NCBI RefSeq assembly: GCF_039691755.1 | Contig: NZ_CP137552.1 | Span: 2,790,001-2,854,000 of the forward strand | Length of the DNA stretch: 64,000 bases | Direction of reading: 5' to 3' | From: Halomonas sp. Bachu 37 | Lineage (GTDB): Bacteria > Pseudomonadota > Gammaproteobacteria > Pseudomonadales > Halomonadaceae | In this document: piece after piece, positions 48,475-57,955 of the stretch | How the letters are laid out: each line of letters begins with the position of its first letter | Position numbering within the stretch: the stretch's first letter is position 1 | Program-made: the position numbers and the translations under genes | Notes under the pieces: model-generated | The model's input: the letters and a program-made list of their open reading frames with translations, nothing else | Database searches by the model: none | What the model was told of the DNA's origin: nothing

Positions 48475-49635
48475 TCAGTAATCTTCTTCGTCGCGCAGGG
48501 CCAGCTGGCTCGGCGCCTCCGCGGCGGGCACAACATCCCTATGCTCGCCAAACTTGATCATCATGCGCAGATCGTTGGCGGAATCGGCATGCGCCAGGGC
48601 CACTTCCTCGCTGATGAGATCGGCACGGTAGAGATCAAAAAGCGCCTGATCGAAGGTCTGCATCCCGCCATCACGGGACTTTGCCATCGCCGGCTTGATT
48701 TCTCCCACTGCCCCCTTGCTGATCAGGTCGGCGATACGCGGAGACTGCAACATGATCTCGATGGCCGGATAGCGACCGCCGCCCACCCTGGGCATGAGCT
48801 GCTGCGCCACGATCGCCTTGAGATTGAGCGATAGGTCCATCCATATCTGTTCATGACGCTCGTGAGGAAAGAAGTTGATGATACGATCGAGCGCCTGGTT
48901 GGCATTGTTGGCGTGCAGCGTCGCCAGGCACAGGTGTCCGGTTTCAGCAAAGGTCAAGGCATGCTGCATGGTTTCCCGGGTGCGAATCTCGCCGATCAGA
49001 ATCACATCCGGCGCCTGGCGCAGGGTGTTCTTCAGCGCCACCTCGAAGGACTCGGTATCGATGCCGACTTCTCGCTGATTGACGATGGCCTTCTTGTGCG
49101 GGTGAATATATTCGATGGGATCTTCCACACTGATGATATGCCCACCGATGGTCTCGTTGCGCTGCTGGATCATCGCTGCCAAGGTCGTCGATTTCCCTGT
49201 GCCGCTCCCTCCCACCACCAGTACCAGGCCGCGCTTGGCCTGCGCCAGGTCGGCCAGTTGCGGCGGGACGCCCAGCTCATCCAGCCGGGGGATTTCCAGC
49301 GAGATGCGCCGGATCACCATCGCCATCTGGTTGCGCTGCTGGAAGGCACTCACGCGAAAGCGCCCCTTTTCGCCCAGGCTCAGGGCGAAATTCGCCTCTC
49401 GGTCCTGATGGAACCGCCCCCGCAGCCCCTCCGGCAGCGTGACACCGACCAACTCGCTGACCTGATGCTGGCTCAGGCAGTGCTTGCCCAGCGGTACCAG
49501 GCCCTGAGCCATCTTCAAACTCGGCGGGGCACCCGCCGAAATCAAAAGGTCCGACGCCTGCTGTGTCACCATGATATCGAGCAGTTGATGCAGCCACTGG
49601 ATCGGCGTCAGGCTTCCCTCGTGAGCTTCAGTCAT
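48475..49635 (-). CDS. pilU: Type IV pilus retraction ATPase PilU
   Basis: The 386-residue PilT-family hexameric ATPase has Walker A GGSGTGKST, the Asp box 'SVEDPIEYIH', Walker B 'DVILIGEIR' and the His box 'LCLATLHANN'. The PilT-specific AIRNLIRE motif is replaced by 'RIADLISKG', and the C-terminus is extended and acidic, which marks PilU. It works with PilT in twitching motility and DNA uptake. It lies 36 bases downstream of pilT. Confidence 0.95.
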   Translation of the reverse strand: MTEAHEGSLTPIQWLHQLLDIMVTQQASDLLISAGAPPSLKMAQGLVPLGKHCLSQHQVSELVGVTLPEGLRGRFHQDREANFALSLGEKGRFRVSAFQQRNQMAMVIRRISLEIPRLDELGVPPQLADLAQAKRGLVLVVGGSGTGKSTTLAAMIQQRNETIGGHIISVEDPIEYIHPHKKAIVNQREVGIDTESFEVALKNTLRQAPDVILIGEIRTRETMQHALTFAETGHLCLATLHANNANQALDRIINFFPHERHEQIWMDLSLNLKAIVAQQLMPRVGGGRYPAIEIMLQSPRIADLISKGAVGEIKPAMAKSRDGGMQTFDQALFDLYRADLISEEVALAHADSANDLRMMIKFGEHRDVVPAAEAPSQLALRDEEDY

Positions 49636-49671
49636 GTCTTGTTGTCCTTCGCGCTAACTGACGGCAGGCCT

Positions 49672-50706
49672 CTATAAAGCCAAGTCGCCCTTGGCACGGG
49701 CTTGTGCCTCTTCGACGCTGACCACACCCTCTTTCACCAGCCGTTCCAACGAGGAGTTCAGTGTCTGCATGCCCAGGTTGCCGCCGGTCTGGATAGCGGA
49801 GTAGATCTGCGCCACCTTGTCTTCGCGGATCAAGTTACGCACCGCCGCTGTGGCGACAAGGATTTCATGGGCCGCCACGCGCCCGCCGCCCTGACGCTTG
49901 AGCAACGATTGCGATATTACCGCCTGCAGCGACTCCGACAGCATCGAACGCACCATGGCCTTCTCCTCGCCGGGGAAGACATCGATGATGCGGTCGATGG
50001 TCTTGGCCGCCGAGGTGGTGTGCAGTGTACCGAAGACCAGGTGGCCGGTTTCCGCTGCGGTAAGCGCCAGACGAATGGTTTCCAGGTCGCGCAACTCACC
50101 CACCAGGATGACATCCGGATCTTCACGCAGCGCGCTGCGCAGCGCCTGGGCGAAACCATGGGTATCGCGATGCACTTCACGCTGGTTGATCAGGCAACGT
50201 TTGCTGGTATGCACGAACTCGACCGGGTCCTCGATGGTGAGGATATGCTCGAAGCGCTTGTCGTTTATGTAATCGATCATCGCCGCCAGGGTAGTGCTTT
50301 TACCCGAACCGGTTGGACCCGTCACCAGTACCAGCCCACGGGGCAACATCGCCAGTCGCTCGAACACCTCCCCCAGGCCGAGATCCGCCATGCTCGAGAC
50401 CTGACTGGGGATGGTGCGAAATACCGCGCCAGCGCCACGCGCCTGGTTGAAGGCATTGACGCGAAACCGCGACACCCCCGGCACTTCGAAGGAAAAGTCC
50501 GTCTCCATGTGCTCTTCATAGTCACGCCGCTGGCGATCCCCCATGATGTCGTAGATCAGCTTGCGCACCTCGCTATTGTCCATGGCGGGAACATTGAGTC
50601 GGCGAATATCGCCGTCAACGCGTATCATCGGCGGCAGGCCCGCCGACAGGTGCAGGTCCGACGCATTCTGTTTTGCCGAAAACGCCAGCAGTTCGGTAAT
50701 ATCCAT
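49672..50706 (-). CDS. pilT: Type IV pilus retraction ATPase PilT
   Basis: The 344-residue product starts MDITELLAFSAKQNASDLHLS as in Pseudomonas PilT. Walker A GPTGSGKST, the Asp box 'LTIEDPVEFVH', Walker B 'DVILVGELRD', the His box 'VFGTLHTTSA' and an AVRNLIRE version of the retraction motif are all visible. It powers pilus disassembly. The start at 50706 is chosen by length; a longer frame to 50871 overlaps the divergent yggS gene. It forms an operon with pilU. Confidence 0.97.
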   Translation of the reverse strand: MDITELLAFSAKQNASDLHLSAGLPPMIRVDGDIRRLNVPAMDNSEVRKLIYDIMGDRQRRDYEEHMETDFSFEVPGVSRFRVNAFNQARGAGAVFRTIPSQVSSMADLGLGEVFERLAMLPRGLVLVTGPTGSGKSTTLAAMIDYINDKRFEHILTIEDPVEFVHTSKRCLINQREVHRDTHGFAQALRSALREDPDVILVGELRDLETIRLALTAAETGHLVFGTLHTTSAAKTIDRIIDVFPGEEKAMVRSMLSESLQAVISQSLLKRQGGGRVAAHEILVATAAVRNLIREDKVAQIYSAIQTGGNLGMQTLNSSLERLVKEGVVSVEEAQARAKGDLAL

Positions 50707-50740
50707 TCCACTTCCCCAGCTGCGGTAAGGTTGATTGAGT

Positions 50741-51454
50741 ATGACAGACATCGCGCTCCCCGAGTCACTCGCCGCTGCTCGCGAACGCCTGCATGTGGCA
50801 CTGGAAAACGCCGGACGACCGATCAACGACGCGCGACTGCTGGCGGTAAGCAAGACCAAGCCCGCCGACATGATCCGCCAGGCCTGGCAGCTCGGCCAGC
50901 GCGAATTCGGCGAAAACTACTTGCAGGAGGCGCTGGACAAGCAGGCCCAGCTCGCCGATCTCGAGGGGCTCGTCTGGCATTTTATCGGCCCCCTGCAGTC
51001 CAACAAGACCCGCGCCGTCGCGGAACGCTTCGACTGGGTACACAGTGTCGACCGTGCCAAGATCGCCCGGCGGCTCAGCGAACAGCGCCCGACAGAGTTG
51101 CCCCCCTTGAACGTATGCATTCAGGTCAATATGAGCGGGGAAACCTCTAAGTCAGGTGTATCACTCGACGAGCTTTCGCAACTGGCGAGCGAGATCGCCG
51201 GGTTGCCGAACTTGAATTTACGCGGCCTGATGACGATTCCCGCACCGACAGAGACACTTGAAGCCCAGCGCAAACCGCTGGCCGCCCTGCGCGAGGCCTT
51301 CCTGCAGCTCAAGCAAGCGTTTCCCGACGCGCCCCTGGATACTCTCTCGATGGGCATGAGCGACGACCTGGAAGCCGCCATACTCGAAGGCGCCACCCTG
51401 GTCCGCCTGGGCACGGCCATCTTTGGCGCACGCGGCAGCGCAAGCGAAACGTAA
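50741..51454 (+). CDS. yggS: Pyridoxal phosphate homeostasis protein YggS
   Basis: The 237-residue type III fold TIM barrel binds PLP through Lys in LLAVSKTKPAD. It also has the signatures 'FGENYLQEAL', 'WHFIGPLQSNK' and 'LSMGMSDDLEAAI'. It balances free PLP and amino-acid metabolism. It is divergent from pilT with 34 bases between starts, and heads a run with proC and yggT, an order conserved in many gammaproteobacteria. Confidence 0.97.
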   Translation: MTDIALPESLAAARERLHVALENAGRPINDARLLAVSKTKPADMIRQAWQLGQREFGENYLQEALDKQAQLADLEGLVWHFIGPLQSNKTRAVAERFDWVHSVDRAKIARRLSEQRPTELPPLNVCIQVNMSGETSKSGVSLDELSQLASEIAGLPNLNLRGLMTIPAPTETLEAQRKPLAALREAFLQLKQAFPDAPLDTLSMGMSDDLEAAILEGATLVRLGTAIFGARGSASET

Positions 51455-51508
51455 TTTTCATGCCGGTACTGCCGGCGGCAATCCTCTCAACAGGACATAA
51501 AAACTTAC

Positions 51509-52333
51509 ATGGCGACTAACATCACCTTCATCGGCGCCGGCAACATGACGGGCGCCATCATCGGCGGCCTGATCGACAGCGGCGTATCCCCGGCGGCCAT
51601 CACCGCCACCTCCCCCAGCGAATCCATGCTGGCGCCGGTCAAGACACGCTACGGCATTACTACCCATACCGATAATCAAGAGGCGATAAGCGGTGCCGAT
51701 ATCGTGGTACTGGCGGTCAAGCCGCAAATCATGCGCGACGTGTGCAAGGAGCTTCGCGACAGCATTCAGCGCGAACGGCCGCTGGTCATCTCGATCGCTG
51801 CCGGACTCGATGCAGACACCATCGACGGCTGGCTGGGTGGCGGCCTGGCCGTGGTACGCTGTATGCCCAATACGCCATCCCTGGTGGGTTATGGCGCCAG
51901 CGGCCTATTCGCCAATGCGGCGGTCAGCGAGCAGCAGCGCCAGGATGCCACCCAGCTCATGCAAGCCGTGGGTATCGTCGAATGGGTCGAAGAGGAAGCC
52001 TTGCTGGATGCCGTCACCGCCGTTTCCGGCAGCGCTCCCGCCTATTTCTTTCTGATGTTCGAAGCCATGGAAGAGGCCGGGACACGCCTCGGCCTTCCCG
52101 CTGACACGGCAAGACGCCTGGCGATCCAGACGGCAATGGGTGCGGCACGCATGGCCGCTCAGAGTGAAAGCGACCCCGCCACCCTGAAGAAGAACGTCAT
52201 GTCGCCCGGCGGAACCACCGAACGCGCCATCGAGCACATGGAAAGCGCCCACCTGCGCGACATCATCGAAGACGCCATGCAGGCCTGCGCCGCCCGCGCC
52301 CAGGAAATGGCCAAGGAACTCAGCGGCGAATAA
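51509..52333 (+). CDS. proC: Pyrroline-5-carboxylate reductase ProC
   Basis: The 274-residue enzyme catalyses the last step of proline synthesis with NAD(P)H. The Rossmann start ITFIGAGNMTGAIIGG and the C-terminal signature 'KKNVMSPGGTTERAIE' are clear. Proline is both a protein amino acid and a compatible solute in halophiles. It sits between yggS and yggT. Confidence 0.98.
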   Translation: MATNITFIGAGNMTGAIIGGLIDSGVSPAAITATSPSESMLAPVKTRYGITTHTDNQEAISGADIVVLAVKPQIMRDVCKELRDSIQRERPLVISIAAGLDADTIDGWLGGGLAVVRCMPNTPSLVGYGASGLFANAAVSEQQRQDATQLMQAVGIVEWVEEEALLDAVTAVSGSAPAYFFLMFEAMEEAGTRLGLPADTARRLAIQTAMGAARMAAQSESDPATLKKNVMSPGGTTERAIEHMESAHLRDIIEDAMQACAARAQEMAKELSGE

Positions 52334-52362
52334 ACGCCAACGGACTGTAATGGAGGTGCCTC

Positions 52363-52956
52363 ATGGGCAACCAATTGGGAAGTGCCGGCCTGATGCTGGT
52401 CAACACCCTGATCAACATTTACCTATTCTTGTTGATGCTGCGATTTCTGCTGCAAGCGTCGCGAGCGGACTACTACAATCCGCTGAGCCAGTCGGTGGTG
52501 AAGATCACCCAGCCGGTGGTCGGACTGTTTCAGGGCTTTCTCGGCCCGGTGGCCTGCCGCTTCGACCTGGCCACGCTAGCCGCCGGTTTCGTGCTCAAGG
52601 TGCTGACCATGGTGGCGATCTTCCAGGTGATCGGTGTCGGCTTCCCGCCTGTCGCCGGGTTGCTCATCGCCGGGGTGGCGGCCCTTGCCAATGCCATTCT
52701 GAAGATCTACTTCTTTGCCCTGATCGTCATGATCATCCTCAGCTGGGTCGCGCCCAATGCCAACCATCCGGGGGCGATGCTAGTGATGCAACTGGTCGAG
52801 CCGATCATGGCGCCGGTGCGCAAGGTCATTCCGCCGCTGGGCATGATCGATCTTTCTCCCATCGTGGTTTTCATCGCGATCAATCTGATCGATGGCCTCG
52901 TGGTGGGGTCGTTGATTCGTGCGGCGGGTATTTCCGGCGCTCTGGTCGGCTTATGA
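52363..52956 (+). CDS. yggT: YggT family membrane protein
   Basis: The 197-residue product has two YGGT repeats. Each has a pair of hydrophobic helices: 'LMLVNTLINIYLFLLMLRFLL' near the start and 'LKIYFFALIVMIILSWVAPN' in the middle. Each repeat is followed by a 'P..G.' amphipathic segment. The function is not settled; osmotic tolerance has been proposed. A strong GGAGGT site lies five bases before the ATG. Confidence 0.95.
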   Translation: MGNQLGSAGLMLVNTLINIYLFLLMLRFLLQASRADYYNPLSQSVVKITQPVVGLFQGFLGPVACRFDLATLAAGFVLKVLTMVAIFQVIGVGFPPVAGLLIAGVAALANAILKIYFFALIVMIILSWVAPNANHPGAMLVMQLVEPIMAPVRKVIPPLGMIDLSPIVVFIAINLIDGLVVGSLIRAAGISGALVGL

Positions 52957-52987
52957 TTAACACTTCCTGCTGGACACGGATTTCTTG

Positions 52988-54169
52988 ATGCCTGACTCAT
53001 CTGTTACCGCCTCGGAGCCCCTGCCACGGAGTTCCGTCGGTCTCGTCACCCCGCAGATCGCCCATTTCGACACCCCCTTGCCGCTGGCCTGCGGCAAGGT
53101 GCTGCCAGCCTACGACCTGGTGTACGAGACCTACGGCACCTTGAATGCCGAGCGCAGCAACGCCGTGCTGATCTGCCATGCTCTGTCCGGCCATCATCAT
53201 GCGGCGGGCTACCACAGTGCCGATGAAGCCAAGCCCGGCTGGTGGGATGCCCATATCGGTCCCGGCAAATCCATCGATACCGATCATTTCTTCGTCGTTT
53301 CCCTGAACAATCTCGGCGGTTGCCACGGCAGTACCGGCCCCACCAGTCCCAACCCGGAAACCGGGCGCCAATGGGGGCCGGACTTTCCCATGGTCACGGT
53401 CAGCGACTGGGTCAAAAGCCAGGCGCGCCTGGCGGATCACCTGGGCATCGAGCGCTTTGCCGCCGCAGTGGGCGGCAGCCTGGGCGGCATGCAGGTTCTG
53501 CAGTGGACCATGGCCTACCCCGAACGGGTCGCCAATGCGGTGGTGATCGCCGCCACACCGAGGCTTTCCGCGCAGAACATCGCCTTCAACGAAGTCGCGC
53601 GCCAAGCCATTCGCTCGGATACCGAATTTCATGACGGTTGGTACGGCGAACAGCACACCGTGCCCAAGCGGGGTCTGAAGCTGGCGCGCATGGTGGGGCA
53701 TATCACCTATCTTTCGGAAGACGCCATGGGTCACAAGTTCGGCCGCGACCTGCGCAGCGAAGATCTCAATTTCGGTTACGACGTCGAGTTTCAGGTGGAG
53801 TCCTATCTGCGCTACCAGGGCGATGCCTTTTCCACCACCTTCGATGCCAATACCTACCTGCTGATGACCAAGGCGCTGGATTACTTCGATCCCGCCGCCA
53901 TTCACGGCGGTGACCTGGCCCGTGCCCTGGCACCGGCCCAGTGCCCATTTCTGGTGGTGAGCTTCACCACCGACTGGCGCTTCCCTCCCTCGCGTTCCCG
54001 CGAACTGGTCGATGCTCTGATCAGCGCCGGCAAGCCGGTGAGCTACGCCAATATCGATTCGCCCCACGGCCACGATGCGTTCCTGCTTCCGGAGCCGCGC
54101 TATTGCGCCGTCTTCAGCGCCTACATGAACCGGGTCGCACGCGACTTGGGCTTACCGGAGATATCATGA
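52988..54169 (+). CDS. metX: Homoserine O-acyltransferase MetX
   Basis: The 393-residue alpha/beta hydrolase acylates homoserine in methionine synthesis. The nucleophile is in [13 protein letters not shown], and the Asp and His of the triad are in the last quarter ('FTTDWRFPP', '[10 protein letters not shown]'). Family members use acetyl- or succinyl-CoA. The MetX of metXW pairs in gammaproteobacteria is often the succinyl type, so the name is left at acyltransferase. ATG 52988 is preferred over a TTG three bases earlier. It overlaps metW by four bases. Confidence 0.95.
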   Translation: MPDSSVTASEPLPRSSVGLVTPQIAHFDTPLPLACGKVLPAYDLVYETYGTLNAERSNAVLICHALSGHHHAAGYHSADEAKPGWWDAHIGPGKSIDTDHFFVVSLNNLGGCHGSTGPTSPNPETGRQWGPDFPMVTVSDWVKSQARLADHLGIERFAAAVGGSLGGMQVLQWTMAYPERVANAVVIAATPRLSAQNIAFNEVARQAIRSDTEFHDGWYGEQHTVPKRGLKLARMVGHITYLSEDAMGHKFGRDLRSEDLNFGYDVEFQVESYLRYQGDAFSTTFDANTYLLMTKALDYFDPAAIHGGDLARALAPAQCPFLVVSFTTDWRFPPSRSRELVDALISAGKPVSYANIDSPHGHDAFLLPEPRYCAVFSAYMNRVARDLGLPEIS

Positions 54170-54765
54170 TGCGTGCGGATCTGGAACTGATTTACGACTG
54201 GGTGCCCGAAGGCGCTCACGTCCTCGATCTCGCCTGTGGCGATGGTGTGCTGCTGGATACCCTGTCGCGCCGCAAGCAGGTTACCGGCTACGGCCTGGAG
54301 ATCGACCCCGACGGACTTACCGCTTGTGTGTCACGGGGCGTCAGCGTCATCGAACACAACCTGGACGACGGCCTGGGCAGCTTTGCCGATAATACCTACG
54401 ACCTGGTGATCATGACCCAGGCGCTGCAGGCGCTACGCCGCCCGGACAGGATGCTCGACGAGATGATGCGTGTCGCCAGGGAGGGCATCATCACCTTTCC
54501 CAATTTCGCCTACTGGCGTCACCGCGTGTACCTGGGTATCCGCGGCTACATGCCGGTTTCCAAGTCGTTGCCCCACGCCTGGTACGACACGCCCAATATT
54601 CACCTCTCCACGTTCAATGATTTTGAACACCTGTGCCGTGAGAAGGGTCTGATGATCGTCGATCGCGCCGTCGGTGTGGGGGACCACCGAGGCCACTGGT
54701 CTTCACGCCTCTGGCCCAATCTGTTCGGCGAGATCGCCATCTTCCGCGTCCGCCGCCGACCTTAA
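54166..54765 (+). CDS. metW: MetW, methionine biosynthesis methyltransferase-like protein
   Basis: The 199-residue protein has a Rossmann methyltransferase fold with motif [12 protein letters not shown] near residue 20, then a '[24 protein letters not shown]' helix and '[12 protein letters not shown]', all MetW signatures. MetW is needed for full MetX function in several proteobacteria and is thought to bind it. The ATG lies inside the metX stop region (ATGA). Confidence 0.95.
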   Translation: MMRADLELIYDWVPEGAHVLDLACGDGVLLDTLSRRKQVTGYGLEIDPDGLTACVSRGVSVIEHNLDDGLGSFADNTYDLVIMTQALQALRRPDRMLDEMMRVAREGIITFPNFAYWRHRVYLGIRGYMPVSKSLPHAWYDTPNIHLSTFNDFEHLCREKGLMIVDRAVGVGDHRGHWSSRLWPNLFGEIAIFRVRRRP

Positions 54766-54787
54766 CTTGTCTACAGGAGACCTTGGA

Positions 54788-55243
54788 ATGTTACGTCGCT
54801 TCCTGGCACGCGCCAGTTTCGCCCTCACCCTGACACTGGGATTGGGCGGCCCCGCCCTGGCCGAGCAGTACACCCAGGTGGGCGATTTTGAAATCCACTA
54901 CAATGCCGTCAACACCAGTTTCCTGACGCCGGAAGTGGCGCAAGCCAACAACATCCAGCGCAGCCAGGGGCTGGCGCTGCTCAATGTCAGCGTCCGTGAG
55001 GTTCAGGAGGAAGGCGATACACGAGCGGTCAATGCCGGCGTCGAGGGAACGGTCAGCGGATTGACCGGGGAAGCCCAGAACCTGGCCTTCCGTACGGTCC
55101 ACGACGGTGACTCGACGTATCATCTCGCCACCTTCCGCATCCGCGAGGACGAGCCCATGCGCTTCGATCTCGACGTACGTTACGACCGCAATGCCGAGCC
55201 CGTCGAGATCAGCTTTATCCAACGCTTCTATCTGGAGCGATAG
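54788..55243 (+). CDS. DUF4426 periplasmic protein
   Basis: The 151-residue product has a signal peptide (FLARASFALTLTLGLGGPALA, about residues 5-25) and a beta-rich mature domain starting EQYTQVGDFEIHYNAVNTSFL, the DUF4426 signature. It is conserved after metW in Pseudomonas and Halomonas. Function is unknown. It starts 22 bases after metW, with AGGAGA upstream. Confidence 0.85.
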   Translation: MLRRFLARASFALTLTLGLGGPALAEQYTQVGDFEIHYNAVNTSFLTPEVAQANNIQRSQGLALLNVSVREVQEEGDTRAVNAGVEGTVSGLTGEAQNLAFRTVHDGDSTYHLATFRIREDEPMRFDLDVRYDRNAEPVEISFIQRFYLER

Positions 55244-55284
55244 TACTGGAGCGGACACGATAGCGGCGCAAGCGATAAGCTCAA

Positions 55285-56019
55285 CTAGGCCCAGCGGATC
55301 GGCACAGGGGCGGCCAGAGCAACGCCTTCCGGCCGCCCCTGCTGGCGGGTGAAACTCACGCGATATGCCAGCAGTTCCACTCCCGCCCTGGCTGCTTCAT
55401 GCAGCGCCCGGGCATAGACCGGGTCGATATGTTCGGCGGCAGCGACGTCGTCGATTCCTTCATGGGCCACGCAGAACAGCAGCACGGCCCTGCGTCCTGC
55501 CTTTGCCAACTCGGCCAGGCTCGCCAGATGCTTGGTGCCACGAACGCTTACCGCATCGGGAAAGTAGCCATGGCCGTCCGGCTCCTTCAAGGTGACCTGT
55601 TTTACTTCTACGTAGGCCTCTCCCCGTTCGGCATCCGCCAGTTTGAAATCCAGTCGGGCGTCATTCACCTTGACCTCCCGGCGCAGCTCGGAATACCCCT
55701 TCAGGGGAGTCACGACACCAGACTGCAAGGCGGCCTCGACGATGCGGTTGGTGCGTCCGGTATGCACCGAGGCCAGGGCGGTGGTGCCGTCGTCTTGCGC
55801 CAGCTCGATCAATTCCCAGGTCCAGGCCAGCTTGCGTTTGGGGTTGTCGCTGGCGGAGAGCCACACGCGGCTACCCGGGACGTTGACCGCACGCATGGAA
55901 CCGGTATTGGGGCAGTGCGCCAGCACCTCGCGCCCATCGTCCAGGCGGATATCGGCCAGAAAACGCTTGTAGCGCCGCAACAGCACCCCGGGCACCAGTG
56001 GCGGGTAAGCCACCATCAC
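55285..56019 (-). CDS. sfsA: SfsA family DNA/RNA nuclease-fold protein
   Basis: The 244-residue product has the SfsA features: 'GVLLRRYKRFLADIRL', 'HCPNTGSM' and the PD-(D/E)XK-like core 'DFKLADAERGEAYVEVKQVTL'. It was named for sugar fermentation stimulation in E. coli, where it binds DNA. The next Met (56016) is an equally good start. It overlaps the preceding aminotransferase gene by four bases and ends convergent with the DUF4426 gene. Confidence 0.95.
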   Translation of the reverse strand: MMVAYPPLVPGVLLRRYKRFLADIRLDDGREVLAHCPNTGSMRAVNVPGSRVWLSASDNPKRKLAWTWELIELAQDDGTTALASVHTGRTNRIVEAALQSGVVTPLKGYSELRREVKVNDARLDFKLADAERGEAYVEVKQVTLKEPDGHGYFPDAVSVRGTKHLASLAELAKAGRRAVLLFCVAHEGIDDVAAAEHIDPVYARALHEAARAGVELLAYRVSFTRQQGRPEGVALAAPVPIRWA

Positions 56020-57176
56020 AAGCGTTCCACAAAGCGTGCCAGACGGGCCACGGCCTCCTCCAGCCGCGCCTCCTCGGTGGTAAAGGCGATGCGCACATGG
56101 TGCTCCCCTCCCCGCACGGCAAAGTCGATGCCCGGCGTGATCGCCACGTTCTCCTCCTCCAACAGCCGTTGGCAGAACGTCTGGCTATCGCGGCTATAGC
56201 GGGAAATATCCAGCCACAGGTAGAAAGCGCCCTGGGGCGCCAGGGTGGGAGCCAGCCCCAGCGGCGCCAGCCCGGCAAGCAGCGTATCGCGGCGCTGCTT
56301 GAGAACGGCCCGCCGATGCTCGAGGATTTCCCGGCTCTGGGGTGTGAAAGCGGCCAGGGCGGCGTGCTGCGAGGGAGTCGGCGCGGCCAGGAACACGTTC
56401 TGGGCCAGCCGGGTCAAGGGTTCCACCGCCGCCTCGGGCGCCACCAGCCAACCCAGGCGCCAGCCCGTCATGCCGAAATACTTGGAGAAGCTGTTCACCA
56501 CGAAGGCATCCGGTGTCAGCGCGGTGGCGGAAAGCGGCACGGAGTCGTAATTCAAACCCTGGTAGATTTCATCCACCAGTAGATGCCCGCCGCGTTGGCC
56601 AACCTGGTCGATCACGGCCTTGAGCGGCCCCGCTTCCAGGGTGTGCCCGGTGGGGTTGGACGGCGAGGCGAGCATCGCCAGGCGCGTGTTCTCACGCCAG
56701 TGCTGCGCGACAAGCGATGCATCAAGTTGCCAGCCGCTGCTGGCATCAACGCTGACCGTATCCACTTCGGCACCGGCCAGGGCCATGAAATGGCGATTGC
56801 AGGGATAGTTGGGGTCTGCCATCAAGACCCGGTCGCCGGGCCCAGCCAACAGCTGGCTGGCCAACAGCAACGCGCCGGAGGCGCCCGGCGTGACCAGAAT
56901 TCGCTCCGGCGCCACCACGGCATCGAAATGCTCGGCATAGTGGCGGGAAATGGCCTCACGCAGGGCCGGCAAGCCGGCGGCCGGGGTATACCGCGTGGCC
57001 CCGGCATCCAGGGCCTGCCGCCCGGCGTCCAGTACCGGCGCTGGGGTGGGGAAGTCAGGCTCCCCGACTTCCAGGTGAATGACATCGTGTCCGGCGGCTT
57101 CGCGTGCCTGGGCCAGTTCCAGCAAGTGCATGACCCGAAACGGGGCAACCAGGTTGACGCGGGGATTCCAGGCCAT
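56016..57176 (-). CDS. Class I/II PLP-dependent aminotransferase
   Basis: The 386-residue fold type I enzyme has 'LEVGEPDFPTPAPV', 'TPGASGALLLA', 'SPSNPTGH', 'LLVDEIYQGLNY' and the PLP lysine in SFSKYFGMTGWRLGW. This places it in the aspartate/alanine aminotransferase group. Homologues next to sfsA and dksA in Pseudomonas are annotated only as aminotransferase. The substrate cannot be decided from sequence. It is co-transcribed with sfsA. Confidence 0.9.
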   Translation of the reverse strand: MAWNPRVNLVAPFRVMHLLELAQAREAAGHDVIHLEVGEPDFPTPAPVLDAGRQALDAGATRYTPAAGLPALREAISRHYAEHFDAVVAPERILVTPGASGALLLASQLLAGPGDRVLMADPNYPCNRHFMALAGAEVDTVSVDASSGWQLDASLVAQHWRENTRLAMLASPSNPTGHTLEAGPLKAVIDQVGQRGGHLLVDEIYQGLNYDSVPLSATALTPDAFVVNSFSKYFGMTGWRLGWLVAPEAAVEPLTRLAQNVFLAAPTPSQHAALAAFTPQSREILEHRRAVLKQRRDTLLAGLAPLGLAPTLAPQGAFYLWLDISRYSRDSQTFCQRLLEEENVAITPGIDFAVRGGEHHVRIAFTTEEARLEEAVARLARFVERL

Positions 57177-57366
57177 ATCGACTTCCTTAAATTGTGACGC
57201 TTTCGGGTACGCTCGAGCAGCGCTGACCCGAGTTAGCCTAATGTATCAAAGCGCACCATTATGCTTGCAAAGCGTTCGATTTTCAGCTAAACAAGCATCC
57301 CTTTGGCGTGAAATCCTCGGCCTTGCCGGGATTGATCAGCAGTCACCATCGTCACGAGGCACTCCC

Positions 57367-57819
57367 ATGCCAGTAGCGGAAAAAGCGTCAGCGCAACAGA
57401 AAACAGAAACGCTCGATAAATTCACCCCGTATGAGCCGGCCCCGGGTGAGGAGTACATGAACGAGCAACAGCTGGAACATTTCCGGCAGATCTTGCTTGG
57501 CTGGAAGCGGGACCTCATGGAAGAAGTGGATCGTACGGTGCGGCATCTTCAGGAGGATGCCAACAACTACGCCGACCCCGCCGACCGTGCCACCCAGGAA
57601 GAAGGCTTCAGCCTGGAGCTGCGCACCCGGGACCGCGAGCGCAAACTGCTCAAGAAGATCAACGAAACCCTGGACATGATCGATGAGGACGATTACGGCT
57701 TCTGCGAAGCCTGTGGCGTCGAAATCGGTATCCGGCGCCTGGAAGCCCGCCCCACGGCCACCCTGTGTGTCGACTGCAAGACCTTGGCGGAACTCAAGGA
57801 AAAGCAGCTGGGTAGCTGA
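57367..57819 (+). CDS. dksA: RNA polymerase-binding transcription factor DksA
   Basis: The 150-residue product has a long coiled coil with the conserved tip Asp-rich 'YADPADRATQEE', and a C4 zinc finger C-x2-C-x17-C-x2-C (CEAC...CVDC). It binds the secondary channel of RNA polymerase and, with ppGpp, mediates the stringent response at rRNA and amino-acid promoters. ATG 57367 is chosen because upstream residues do not resemble the family. It has its own terminator. Confidence 0.98.
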   Translation: MPVAEKASAQQKTETLDKFTPYEPAPGEEYMNEQQLEHFRQILLGWKRDLMEEVDRTVRHLQEDANNYADPADRATQEEGFSLELRTRDRERKLLKKINETLDMIDEDDYGFCEACGVEIGIRRLEARPTATLCVDCKTLAELKEKQLGS

Positions 57820-57857
57820 CCGGGGCAAGGCTTGCGCAAATCGCAACCGCGCACTTG

Positions 57858-57881
57858 AACGGGCACCCTAGGGTGCCCGTT
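57858..57881 (+). terminator. Intrinsic terminator after dksA
   Basis: AACGGGCACCC (57858-57868) and GGGTGCCCGTT (57871-57881) form a perfect 11-bp stem. Only a short T-run follows, so termination may be partial and allow readthrough to gluQ. Confidence 0.75.
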
Positions 57882-57916
57882 TGCATGTTGACCCGAGAAA
57901 CCGATCCAGAGATTTC

Positions 57917-57952
57917 GACCCAGAGACCGACCCTGAGACTGACCCTGAGATA
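57917..57952. repeat. Three 12-bp tandem repeats before gluQ
   Basis: GACCCAGAGACC, GACCCTGAGACT and GACCCTGAGATA lie end to end, stopping three bases before the gluQ ATG and overlapping the region of its ribosome-binding site. The copies are imperfect, so the tract is probably stable. Confidence 0.75.
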
Positions 57953-57955
57953 GGC

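Noticed and set aside
52707..54073. Long - strand frames opposite yggT and metX
   Set aside because: The + strand genes have complete family signatures; the antisense frames are products of GC-rich codon bias.
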